Assembly (NCBI GenBank): GCA_002435145.1
Contig: DJLT01000053.1
Coordinates: 1 to 42,906, forward strand
Reading direction: 5' to 3'
Length of the DNA: 42,906 bases
Origin: Neptuniibacter sp. UBA6509
GTDB taxonomy: Bacteria; Pseudomonadota; Gammaproteobacteria; Pseudomonadales; Balneatricaceae
The stretch's first letter is position 1. Every line of letters begins with the position of its first letter. This document shows positions 8,171-15,560 of this stretch, in pieces. Made by a program: the position numbers and the translations under genes. The notes beneath the pieces were generated by a model. That model was given only the letters and a program-made list of their open reading frames with translations, did not search any database and was not told where the DNA came from.

Positions 8171-8843
8171 ATTTAGCGTTAACGGACAAATACTTTCTGG
8201 CAGGCAAGTTCTATCTGCTCTGGATGTTACGGTTAAGACGGGTGAGACTCACTGTCTACTTGGCCCATCAGGGAGTGGTAAAACTACTTTATTAAACTTG
8301 ATGGCTGGGTTACAGAAGCAAAATAGTCAGCCCTATTCTGAGGGTAAAGATTCTGCTGATACTTTGTGGGGTCCAGCAAAACCTGACATTGGCTATCTCT
8401 TTCAGCAGCCTCGTTTGCTGCCTTGGCGCACAGTTTTACAAAACCTTTTGTTAGTCGAACCGGATAAACATATTGTTATCGACTTTTTGAAAGAGGTCAG
8501 GCTGGAGGAGTATGTTAATTATTACCCATCTGAAATTTCACTTGGAATGGCGCGACGTATAGCGCTTGTTCGCTGTTTGTTATTAAAACCTGATTTGGTT
8601 TTGATGGATGAACCGCTTACTTCGCTCGACCTTCCAACTGCACGAGAGATGAGAGGGCTGATCAAGCGTCTTATATGCGACGACCCGACACGTAGCATGA
8701 TTTACGTAACTCATGATCTAGATGAAGTACTCGAGCTGGGTGATAGCGTCTCTATCATTGGTGGTTCTCCGTCCAAAATCATCTACGAAAATTCAGTTGA
8801 AGATGTTTCTCGCCAAGAGTTAGAGGATTTGCTTGAACATTAG
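8163..8843 (+). CDS. NitT/TauT-type ABC transporter ATP-binding protein
   Basis: This 226-residue ATPase starts at a GTG with AAGGG upstream. Walker A is GPSGSGKTT (about residues 35-43), the Q-loop is YLFQQPRLLPWRTV as in SsuB/TauB proteins, Walker B plus catalytic Glu is LVLMDEP, and the H-loop is YVTHDLDEV. The ABC signature is unusual: ISLGMARR replaces the common LSGGQ/LSGGM. The change lies at the expected position and the rest is intact, so the protein is probably active. It completes the three-gene importer. Confidence 0.9.
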   Translation: MFKFSVNGQILSGRQVLSALDVTVKTGETHCLLGPSGSGKTTLLNLMAGLQKQNSQPYSEGKDSADTLWGPAKPDIGYLFQQPRLLPWRTVLQNLLLVEPDKHIVIDFLKEVRLEEYVNYYPSEISLGMARRIALVRCLLLKPDLVLMDEPLTSLDLPTAREMRGLIKRLICDDPTRSMIYVTHDLDEVLELGDSVSIIGGSPSKIIYENSVEDVSRQELEDLLEH

Positions 8844-8879
8844 TCATATTCTTAGACTGGATCTGTTAATGTCGAGTAT

Positions 8880-10058
8880 ATGAATACACGCCCTTGGTAC
8901 ATCTTACCCGCTATCGTAATGGCCCAGTTACTGGGAACTTCAACTTGGTTTGCTGGTAATGCTATATTGCCTGCGCTACAGGAGCAGTGGTTGTTACCCA
9001 GCTCTGCTGTAGCGGGGTTAACTAACTCCATACAGCTTGGTTTTATAGTGGGTGCTCTACTATTTGGCCTTATGGCACTTTCTGATCGAATCTCCCCCAG
9101 AATACTGTTTTTTATCTGTGCGTCAGGTACAGCGTTGTTTAATTTGCTTATTGCATTTTGGGGCAGTGATTTAGCAAGTCTATTGTTTTTACGATTTTGC
9201 GGAGGTTTGATGCTCGCAGGCGTTTATCCTGTGGGGATGAAAATCGCAACTGGATGGTATCCTGAAGGTCTCGGATTAGCGCTGGGCTATCTTGTAGGGG
9301 CGCTAGCGCTCGGAACTTCATCAGGTCATCTATTTGCTTCATTTCAATTTGAAAATTGGCATTTTGTTATTTATATGACCAGCGCCTGTGCATTAATAGG
9401 TGGATTGATAGTTTTCTTTGGGGTTCCTGATGGCCCAGCGCTTCATAAGGGAGCACCATTACGATTTAGAGATATGCTAAAGGCTTTTAAGCATAAACCC
9501 CTTCGTGCTTCTGCTGGTGGCTATTTCGGACATATGTGGGAGTTATACGCGGTATTAGCCTTAGCGCCTCTATGGCTGTCGGCCTGGCAAGATTTGACAC
9601 ATGTTGAATTCAATATCTCCTTATGGTCATTCTATATTATTGCTATGGGGGGATTAGGCTGTGTCATCGGTGGTTATGCGTCTCTTTTGTTTGGGAGTCG
9701 CAAGGTCGCAAGCTTCATGTTGTGCTGTTCTGGGGTCTGCTGTCTGCTATCACCGTTAATATTTAACTTCTCTTTTATCTGGGTGATTTTATTTTGGACT
9801 GTTTGGGGGATAACGGTTGTGGCTGATTCGCCTCAGTTCTCTGCACTAAGCGCGCAAACGGCACCTAAGGAAGTGATAGGTAGTGCCTTAACAATGATTA
9901 CAGCAATAGGGTTTACTATTACGATGGTCGCAACACAGTTAACAGCGATGTTACTAGCAGTGGTGCCTGTTGAATGGGTTATGTTGTTATTGGCGCCTGG
10001 GCCGGTATTGGGATTGCTCAGCTTATATAAGCTTAAAAAAATACAGCCCGATCTTTGA
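8880..10058 (+). CDS. MFS transporter
   Basis: This 392-residue inner-membrane carrier has about 12 hydrophobic helices. It has the loop 2-3 pattern FGLMALSDRISPR, a variant of the MFS G-x3-D-R-x-G-R motif, and a GGLMLAGVYPVGMKI segment in helix 4. It follows the ABC importer by 36 bp on the same strand and is probably the last gene of that operon. The substrate is not evident. Its presence next to PQQ-ADH genes suggests uptake or export of an alcohol or acid metabolite, which is inference. Confidence 0.82.
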   Translation: MNTRPWYILPAIVMAQLLGTSTWFAGNAILPALQEQWLLPSSAVAGLTNSIQLGFIVGALLFGLMALSDRISPRILFFICASGTALFNLLIAFWGSDLASLLFLRFCGGLMLAGVYPVGMKIATGWYPEGLGLALGYLVGALALGTSSGHLFASFQFENWHFVIYMTSACALIGGLIVFFGVPDGPALHKGAPLRFRDMLKAFKHKPLRASAGGYFGHMWELYAVLALAPLWLSAWQDLTHVEFNISLWSFYIIAMGGLGCVIGGYASLLFGSRKVASFMLCCSGVCCLLSPLIFNFSFIWVILFWTVWGITVVADSPQFSALSAQTAPKEVIGSALTMITAIGFTITMVATQLTAMLLAVVPVEWVMLLLAPGPVLGLLSLYKLKKIQPDL

Positions 10059-10066
10059 CCGGGCTG
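10044..10066 (+). terminator. Hairpin at the end of the importer/MFS operon (weak terminator)
   Basis: CAGCCCG / CGGGCTG with a 9-base loop spans the MFS stop codon. No T-run follows directly, so it may act as a weak or Rho-assisted terminator, or as a 3'-end stabilising stem between convergent genes. Confidence 0.4.
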
Positions 10067-10083
10067 ATAGTTGATCGTCTCTT

Positions 10084-10869
10084 TTACTTGGCTGATTTTT
10101 GTGGATTAAAGCCTGTTACTGCAAGCCCCGCAAATAACAGTGTTGCGCCGGCTGTAATCATTAACGAGTTAACATCTAATTTTACATATAGAGCGTGACG
10201 CACAAGCTCTACAGCATAAGTAAATGGATTAGCCATACAGATCCAATAGAGCCATTCGCTTGCTTCCTGCATCTTCCAAAGCGGATACAATGCTGACGAT
10301 AGGAAAAACATTGGGAAAATGACAAAGTTCATAACTCCCGCGAAGTTTTCTAGCTGTTTGATTCGAGTTGATAGAAACAACCCTAATGAGCTAAGCAACA
10401 GTGCGACGAGCATCAGTGCTGGAAGTACAGTTATGTAACCTAGCAGAGGCGGCTCAACTTCTACCAATAGTGCGATTAACAAGAATGCGTAAACTTGTGT
10501 TAATGAGATCAACGCTGTTGAAACCATTTTACATAAGAGTAAATAGGGGCGTGGTAAAGGGCTCATTAACAACACGCGCATGCTTCCCATTTCACGGTCA
10601 TACACCATTGAAAGACTGCTTTGCATGCCATTAAATAGAAGAATCATGCAGCATAAGCCAGGTGCAATATAGGTTTCATATGTAATATATGTCTCATAAG
10701 GTTCTATGATCGCTATACCTAGTGCTGCACGAAAACCTGCGGCAAAGACAATCAGCCAGAGAAGAGGGCGCACAAGGGCGCTAAGGAATCTAGAGCGCTG
10801 TTGTACAAAACGTAAGAATTCACGAACTAAAATGCCTTTAAAGCAATACCAGCCTGCCGTAAGGTTCAT
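10084..10869 (-). CDS. pedC: PedC-like ABC-2 type permease of the PQQ-ADH-associated ABC system
   Basis: This 261-residue ABC-2 family membrane protein has about six helices. LLWLIVFAAGFRAALG near the N-terminus, SSLSMVYDREMGSMRVLLMSPLPRP in two conserved blocks, and a C-terminal NPFTYAVELVRHALY are typical of DrrB/NodJ-like permeases. It corresponds to the permease called PedC in PQQ-alcohol-dehydrogenase loci. Its start overlaps the ATPase stop by four bases. In P. putida the PedA1A2BC system is needed for growth at low lanthanide supply; that role here is inferred from the same gene set. Confidence 0.87.
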   Translation of the reverse strand: MNLTAGWYCFKGILVREFLRFVQQRSRFLSALVRPLLWLIVFAAGFRAALGIAIIEPYETYITYETYIAPGLCCMILLFNGMQSSLSMVYDREMGSMRVLLMSPLPRPYLLLCKMVSTALISLTQVYAFLLIALLVEVEPPLLGYITVLPALMLVALLLSSLGLFLSTRIKQLENFAGVMNFVIFPMFFLSSALYPLWKMQEASEWLYWICMANPFTYAVELVRHALYVKLDVNSLMITAGATLLFAGLAVTGFNPQKSAK

Positions 10870-11606
10870 TTTGTACCTCCAAAAGAATCGCTATCTGTAA
10901 GCTGGTGGAAAGCATCAGTAAGGTTGTTTTCGCCTGATTGGTCAAGCATGACTGACGCTTTATCGTCTAAAAGAACCTCGCCTTTATGCAGCAGTACAAC
11001 AGGATCATCAAGATCGATCTCTTCCATTAGATGTGTTGCCCAAAGAACAGTAAGGTTATCGGTTTTACATAATTGGCGAACATGTGTATTCAGCGAACGT
11101 CTGGTTTGAGGGTCAAGACCTACAGTGGGCTCATCAAGTAGTAAAATATCCGGATTGTGCAGGAGTGCGCGTGCAATCTCTACACGTCGACGGTGACCAC
11201 CGTTAAGCCCTCTAACCTTTTCATTTGCTCTAGATTGCATCTCCATTCGCTCAAGTTCTGCGTCAATTCTTTTAGTAGCGGTACTTGTAGGAATACCATG
11301 TAACGATGCGTGATAAAGAAGGTTCTGCTTAACGGTAAGATCTAAATCTAAGGTACTTTGTTGGAAGACAACACCTATGCGTTTCATCGCACTAGCCGGT
11401 TGTTTTTTTATGCTTTGGTCATCAATTTGAATGTTCCCGCCTTGAAGTTCATATAAGCGAGTTAGTAAGGCGAATAGGGTTGATTTACCCGCACCATTTG
11501 GACCAAGAAGCGCATGAAACTTACCTTTCTCTAATTGAAATTCTACATCTTTAAGCGCAAGTTTAGGCCCATAACTAAAACTAAGTGACTCGGCTGTAAT
11601 TGTCAT
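10866..11606 (-). CDS. pedB: PedB-like ABC ATPase of the PQQ-ADH-associated ABC system
   Basis: This 246-residue ATPase has Walker A GPNGAGKST (about 35-43), Q-loop VVFQQSTLDLDLTV, and Walker B LLLDEPTVGLD. The signature motif is LNGGHRRR instead of LSGGQ, and the H-loop is WATHLMEEI. It resembles the family 'ABC transporter ATP-binding subunit, PQQ-dependent alcohol dehydrogenase system'. It lies between the beta-propeller and permease genes of the same unit. A perfect palindrome lies in the 63-bp gap just upstream and may adjust its expression. Confidence 0.9.
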   Translation of the reverse strand: MTITAESLSFSYGPKLALKDVEFQLEKGKFHALLGPNGAGKSTLFALLTRLYELQGGNIQIDDQSIKKQPASAMKRIGVVFQQSTLDLDLTVKQNLLYHASLHGIPTSTATKRIDAELERMEMQSRANEKVRGLNGGHRRRVEIARALLHNPDILLLDEPTVGLDPQTRRSLNTHVRQLCKTDNLTVLWATHLMEEIDLDDPVVLLHKGEVLLDDKASVMLDQSGENNLTDAFHQLTDSDSFGGTK

Positions 11607-11624
11607 TTTTATTCTCTAAAAGGA

Positions 11625-11646
11625 AAGGCCTCTATATAGAGGCCTT
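11625..11646. other. Perfect 22-bp intercistronic palindrome
   Basis: AAGGCCTCTAT and its exact reverse complement form an uninterrupted palindrome between the propeller and ATPase genes. On the minus strand it is followed by TTTCCTTTT, so it could partly terminate or stabilise the message and set different levels for the periplasmic and membrane parts of the operon. Confidence 0.6.
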
Positions 11647-11669
11647 AGATATGACTAGGGTTTAAAGCG

Positions 11670-12641
11670 TTAAGGCTTAACGATAATACCCCAAGGGTAG
11701 CGTCCAACCTTAATACTTTTAATCGCTTTCATTTTGCTTACGTCAATCACGGATACATCACCACTGATACCGTTGGTGGTCAATAGGCGACTTTGATCAC
11801 CATTGAATGCCATATGCCATACTCTTCGACCTACAAGTATATAGTCTTCTACCTCATAGGTTTTAGCGTTAACCACTGCGACATGGTTTGAAGGGCCTAA
11901 AGCAACAAATGCATAGCGACCATCATCTGATAGCTTGACACCTACAGGCTGAATTTTGTCTCTATGGACACCCTTTATCTCGAAATTAATTTTTTCGACA
12001 ATTTGACGTTTTTCTGTATCTATAACCGATACTGTGCCACCAATTTCAGAGCTTGCCCAAAGTACTTTACTGTCTTTGCTGAATTCCACATGGCGCGGAC
12101 GTTGGTCAACAAGTGTGTTGTCAATTAATTCATAGGTGGTTGTATCAATCCAGTGAACCATGTTGGTTGTCTCACTGGTGTTGACAGCGATTTTACCGTT
12201 TGGACTAACAGCCATGCCTTCAGGTTCAACCCCTACGTCAATTTGAGCAAGAACATCGCTTGTTTCTGTATCTACGATTGTTACAAGTGCATCATCTTCA
12301 TTTGAGATATAGAGGTGTCTGTCATTAGGGTGTAGTGCGAACTGCTCTGGGTCTTCACCTGATGGCAACTCGCTAATTATCTGGTGAGTCTTAACGTCCA
12401 TTACTTGAACGGTGTCAGAATCAGATGCGCAGATGTATAGCTTTGTATAATCTTTAGAAAAGATGATGCCGCGAGGGCGCTCACCCACATTTAGTGTTTC
12501 AGTAACCTCCATAGAATCCAGATCGATGACAGAAATAGTGTCATCCTTTTCATTAGAAACATAAACTGTTTCAGCATATAAAGATGTGGCTGCTAAAGTG
12601 CTGCAAATAGCCAGTGTTGTCAGTGTTTTTTTAAAATTCAT
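11670..12641 (-). CDS. pedA2: PedA2-like YVTN beta-propeller protein, PQQ-catabolism associated
   Basis: This is a 323-residue periplasmic protein with signal peptide (1-23, ending SLYA). It is built of about seven repeats with blades such as VYVSNEKDDTISVIDL, LYICASDSDTVQVMDV and LYISNEDDALVTIVDT. It matches the 'PQQ-dependent catabolism-associated beta-propeller protein' family and the P. putida PedA2 gene in order. The repeats carry many acidic residues in the loops. It lies 22 bp after the substrate-binding-protein gene. The function is unproven; a metal- or ligand-presenting partner of the ABC system is plausible. Confidence 0.9.
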   Translation of the reverse strand: MNFKKTLTTLAICSTLAATSLYAETVYVSNEKDDTISVIDLDSMEVTETLNVGERPRGIIFSKDYTKLYICASDSDTVQVMDVKTHQIISELPSGEDPEQFALHPNDRHLYISNEDDALVTIVDTETSDVLAQIDVGVEPEGMAVSPNGKIAVNTSETTNMVHWIDTTTYELIDNTLVDQRPRHVEFSKDSKVLWASSEIGGTVSVIDTEKRQIVEKINFEIKGVHRDKIQPVGVKLSDDGRYAFVALGPSNHVAVVNAKTYEVEDYILVGRRVWHMAFNGDQSRLLTTNGISGDVSVIDVSKMKAIKSIKVGRYPWGIIVKP

Positions 12642-12663
12642 AATTTTTCCAATGGTTAGCGAC

Positions 12664-13827
12664 TTACTTGCAATCTACTTCTGCACGGTCGAAGCCTAAA
12701 GTATCAAGTTCATTTTTAGGATGCAGAAAGCCTTCCTGCGGAGATTGAGAAACCAAAGAGCGAGGATGGATCACTGGGATAGGTTGTCTTAGCTGCCCAT
12801 TCCACTCTCTGTAATTTAATTTACGGCCTTTAAAAGCCGCTAGTTCGAACTGGTCCGATCTGATGTAGTCCCTGATATTAATAGCATCACTCTTATTTGT
12901 ACGGGTGACTGCCTCAGCAACGCTTCGTACTGCCGCCCATGCAGCATAGTCCTTGTCATTCATCCAGCGGCTAGATAACTTATCAAAGCGGCTTTGTAGC
13001 TGTGCAGCACCATATTGCTCTACGACACGGTGCCAAGCTACCGGTGAAAGCCCTTGCGTGCCAATTACGGGGCGCGGAAGCCAAGTGTTATATAATACAT
13101 ATTCACCAAAGTCACCGCGTTCATCGGCAACAAATACAGCATCGTAACCTTTATGTTGAGTAAATAAAGGCATCTCTCTTTGTGCTGTACGGCGTAAATC
13201 AGTATCAAAGCTCCAGTTTTTCTCTTTTACAATTGATAAACCAAAGCGTTTAGCTGAGCGTTTAAAGGCATTGCTATAGGCGATGTCTTCAGGTTGCTCC
13301 CCAGTAATGACAAATATTTTCTGTAGTCGCTTCGCTTTAAGTAATTGCGCAAGAGCATCGTTCAACATTGCTCTACTGGCAGATGTGTGAAGCAGGTTAG
13401 GGCTGCAAAAGCTTTGTCTAAGGTCATCGTCTTGCGTCCCTGCATTAAAAAATAGAGCATCAGCAGGCAGGGCTTTGGTGATCTCTTTAAGGGTTTTAGC
13501 ATCTGTGTTGAGAACGAAAAAACGGGTTCCCTCAGAATACTGTTGCTGTGCTTGCATCAATAACTGAGTTGCATCCGAGTGTGAATAATCTTTCAGATCG
13601 TATTTGTGCTTCAGGAAGCGTCCAGTTGTATTGCTGTCTTGGATGGCAAGCTTTGCGCCCTGAATACCGGCGTTCTCAGGTTCTGGGAGAATATTTGATA
13701 AGACGGGGCCTTTATCAATCTCTTGCTTAAGATAGCTTATGTTAACTTCTAGGTTTGCATATGCTTCGCTGCTGAGGAGCAAAGCCAGCGAGATCGCCAG
13801 AGTGTTCTTTTTTTTGTTTAAGCGCAT
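12664..13827 (-). CDS. pedA1: PedA1-like ABC substrate-binding protein, PQQ-ADH system
   Basis: This 387-residue periplasmic binding protein of the branched-chain amino acid binding (type I) fold has a signal peptide ending EAYA. Features include GAKLAIQDSNTTGRFL and FVLNTDAKTLKEI early, KIFVITGEQPEDIAYSNAF mid-protein, and YDAVFVADERGDFGEYV. It matches 'ABC transporter substrate-binding protein, PQQ-dependent alcohol dehydrogenase system'. It is the first gene of the four-gene minus-strand unit with the propeller, ATPase and permease. A TACCTAAGTA site lies about 90 bp before its start. Confidence 0.9.
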   Translation of the reverse strand: MRLNKKKNTLAISLALLLSSEAYANLEVNISYLKQEIDKGPVLSNILPEPENAGIQGAKLAIQDSNTTGRFLKHKYDLKDYSHSDATQLLMQAQQQYSEGTRFFVLNTDAKTLKEITKALPADALFFNAGTQDDDLRQSFCSPNLLHTSASRAMLNDALAQLLKAKRLQKIFVITGEQPEDIAYSNAFKRSAKRFGLSIVKEKNWSFDTDLRRTAQREMPLFTQHKGYDAVFVADERGDFGEYVLYNTWLPRPVIGTQGLSPVAWHRVVEQYGAAQLQSRFDKLSSRWMNDKDYAAWAAVRSVAEAVTRTNKSDAINIRDYIRSDQFELAAFKGRKLNYREWNGQLRQPIPVIHPRSLVSQSPQEGFLHPKNELDTLGFDRAEVDCK

Positions 13828-14171
13828 AGGTATTAATGATTCGCTGTTATTATTTTAACCCCAGCATATGTGGGAATCCGTGAAGTCGGAATATGAAGAA
13901 AGTAGAAAACAATTACTACCTAAGTAGCATTCTTTTACCCAGTGCGACCTTTAGCATTAAGTCCATAAAAATTAAATCACCTTCGGAACCTACGAGCAAG
14001 TTCTAAACGGCTCTGTAATTGATAATTACCTATAATGCGTCATATTGTCTTGTTTCTGAGTCCTTATGAAGAGTTCGGGCTATTAAGTTACTTTTTCAAA
14101 ATGAACAACTTATTACCAGAGTTAAAATTATCTGCTTTTATTGGGGTTTCCTTATATGCCAGAGGTTAAAT
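13828..14171. other. Divergent promoter region (pedA1-like operon / cupredoxin-like gene)
   Basis: This 344-bp gap between divergent genes holds no convincing reading frame. It is AT-rich and contains the TACCTAAGTA site at 13917-13926. An AGAGG ribosome-binding site lies before the cupredoxin-like gene at 14172. No clear hairpin was seen. Confidence 0.6.
13917..13926. promoter_or_regulatory. Candidate operator TACCTAAGTA upstream of the pedA1-like gene
   Basis: The 10-mer is an interrupted palindrome (TAC-N4-GTA), extended to CTAC-N4-GTAG here. The same 10-mer occurs at 15436 before the kinase gene, and related sequences precede other genes of the PQQ locus. NarL/LuxR-type regulators, three of which are encoded here, commonly bind TAC-containing half sites. 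Confidence 0.45.
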
Positions 14172-14609
14172 ATGAGTTTTGTTAAAACATTAGCAGTGAG
14201 TGCAATTGCATCGATTATGGCGGTTACAAGCGTAACCGCTGTTGCAAAGGGCGATCTGACTCGCCGTCCTGCGAAACTGCCTGATTTGGTATTGGGAACA
14301 GAGGACAACCGTTATCAGCTTTCACATAAAGACTATCAGCTAGAAACGGGTAAATCTTATAAGTTGAAGATAGTTTCAAGTGGTCAAACAGAATATGCAT
14401 TAAAAGCTCCTGGCTTCTTCTCTTCAATTTTCTTACGTAAAATTGAAGCGGGCGATATGGAGATTAAAGCGACTAGCATTACTGAATTGGAATTTGAACA
14501 AGAAGGTGAGGCTGAGATTTATTTTGTTCCAATTAAGCCAGGTAACTTCGAGTTTTATGCTGAAGGCTTGGAAGAAAAAGGAATGGAAGGGACCTTCATG
14601 GTTAAATAG
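14172..14609 (+). CDS. Cupredoxin-like periplasmic protein lacking copper ligands
   Basis: This is a 145-residue protein with a signal peptide (about 1-25, ending VTAVAKG). The mature part has the strand pattern of a cupredoxin, with a C-terminal PGNFEFYAEGLEEKGMEGTFMV segment. That segment aligns with the Cys-x-His-x-Met copper loop of cupredoxins. Only the Met is kept: the Cys position is Ala, and no cysteine occurs in the mature protein. Copper binding is therefore unlikely. It is transcribed alone, divergent from the pedA1-like gene, within the PQQ-ADH locus. It might be a protein-protein adaptor or bind another metal; no function is established. A terminator-like hairpin follows. Confidence 0.75.
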   Translation: MSFVKTLAVSAIASIMAVTSVTAVAKGDLTRRPAKLPDLVLGTEDNRYQLSHKDYQLETGKSYKLKIVSSGQTEYALKAPGFFSSIFLRKIEAGDMEIKATSITELEFEQEGEAEIYFVPIKPGNFEFYAEGLEEKGMEGTFMVK

Positions 14610-14622
14610 CTTCTTTGCTGTC

Positions 14623-14667
14623 AATCTCAAGCTTGTTACCCAGGCTTGAGATTTCCCTCTTTTTTTG
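14623..14667 (+). terminator. Terminator-like hairpin after the cupredoxin-like gene
   Basis: AATCTCAAGC / GCTTGAGATT forms a 10-bp stem with an 11-base loop. A T7 run follows after a short CCCTC stretch. It separates this gene from the regulator gene at 14758. Confidence 0.6.
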
Positions 14668-14757
14668 TTCCCGACATTGTATTCACTGTATTCAAAAGAT
14701 AACGCCTCTATTATTTCGTGATAGTATAGCTAGGCGCTTTTGCTTTATGGAGAATAC

Positions 14758-15393
14758 ATGAAAATCCTTATCACTGATGATCATTCTGTTGTACGTCAGG
14801 GCTATGCTAGCGTTCTTTCAACGGTTATTGACGATTGTGAAGTGCTTGAAGCCAGTGATAGCGATGAAGCATACAAGCAATTTTTAAGCGAATCCCCTGA
14901 TCTTGTTATCATGGATATTAACCTTCCAGGGGTAAGTGGAATAGAAGCTGCGACGCGTATTCTTTCCTTAGACTCAACCGCAAAAATTCTATTTTTCAGC
15001 ATGTATGATGAAGCGCCCGTAGTTAAGCAAGCGTTGGATGCTGGCGCTATGGGATATATCACAAAAACAGGATCACCTAAGGTGTTACTGGAAGCTGTTT
15101 CTAAAATAGCTGCGGGGGAAATTTTTATTGAGTATGAGCTTATTATGAAGCTTGCACTGAATAATCAGAACTTGTCTGATGGTGGCTTAAGGGATCTCAC
15201 TCAGCGTGAGTTTGAGGTATTTATACTGTTGGCGCGTGGTAACAGTAATCAGGTAGTTGCTGAAACCCTTAATCTAAGCGTTAAGACAATCTCAAATTAT
15301 GTCACGATAATTAAAAGTAAGTTGAACATATCTTCTACAGCGGAATTAGTTCACATCGCCGCTAATGCCGGCATTATTAAATTCATTACTTAA
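14758..15393 (+). CDS. ExaE/PedR2-type LuxR response regulator (additional copy)
   Basis: This 211-residue regulator starts at 14758, where GGAG lies six bases upstream; the earlier ATG at 14740 has no such site. The receiver domain has Asp7/Asp8, phospho-acceptor Asp53 (IMDINLPG) and Lys in YITKTG. The LuxR-type HTH covers about 143-205 (LTQREFEVFILLARGNSN). It is a clear paralogue of the regulator at 16865, sharing NLPG/NMQG-type loops, ILFFSMYDE and the TISNY recognition helix. The two copies flank one histidine kinase. The regulator may be driven by that kinase or by another one. It is transcribed ahead of the kinase with a 167-bp gap. Confidence 0.88.
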   Translation: MKILITDDHSVVRQGYASVLSTVIDDCEVLEASDSDEAYKQFLSESPDLVIMDINLPGVSGIEAATRILSLDSTAKILFFSMYDEAPVVKQALDAGAMGYITKTGSPKVLLEAVSKIAAGEIFIEYELIMKLALNNQNLSDGGLRDLTQREFEVFILLARGNSNQVVAETLNLSVKTISNYVTIIKSKLNISSTAELVHIAANAGIIKFIT

Positions 15394-15435
15394 AGCGAAT
15401 GAAGTTTTTTGCTTTGCTTCTTGGGTGAACTTCGG

Positions 15436-15445
15436 TACCTAAGTA
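15436..15445 (+). promoter_or_regulatory. Candidate operator TACCTAAGTA upstream of the PedS2-like kinase
   Basis: This is the same 10-mer as at 13917, about 116 bp before the kinase start. It is inside a longer GGTACCTAAGTAC sequence, close to a palindrome. It suggests that the kinase-regulator pair has its own controlled promoter separate from the regulator gene upstream. Confidence 0.45.
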
Positions 15446-15560
15446 CAATAAAGTATACTCCTATGGAGGGGTACAGGCGCATCCCATAATCTCTGCATAC
15501 TAGATGTCTGCATTATTAGATAATGATCTATGTGCAGATTTTTTTATTGCAGGTACATTA

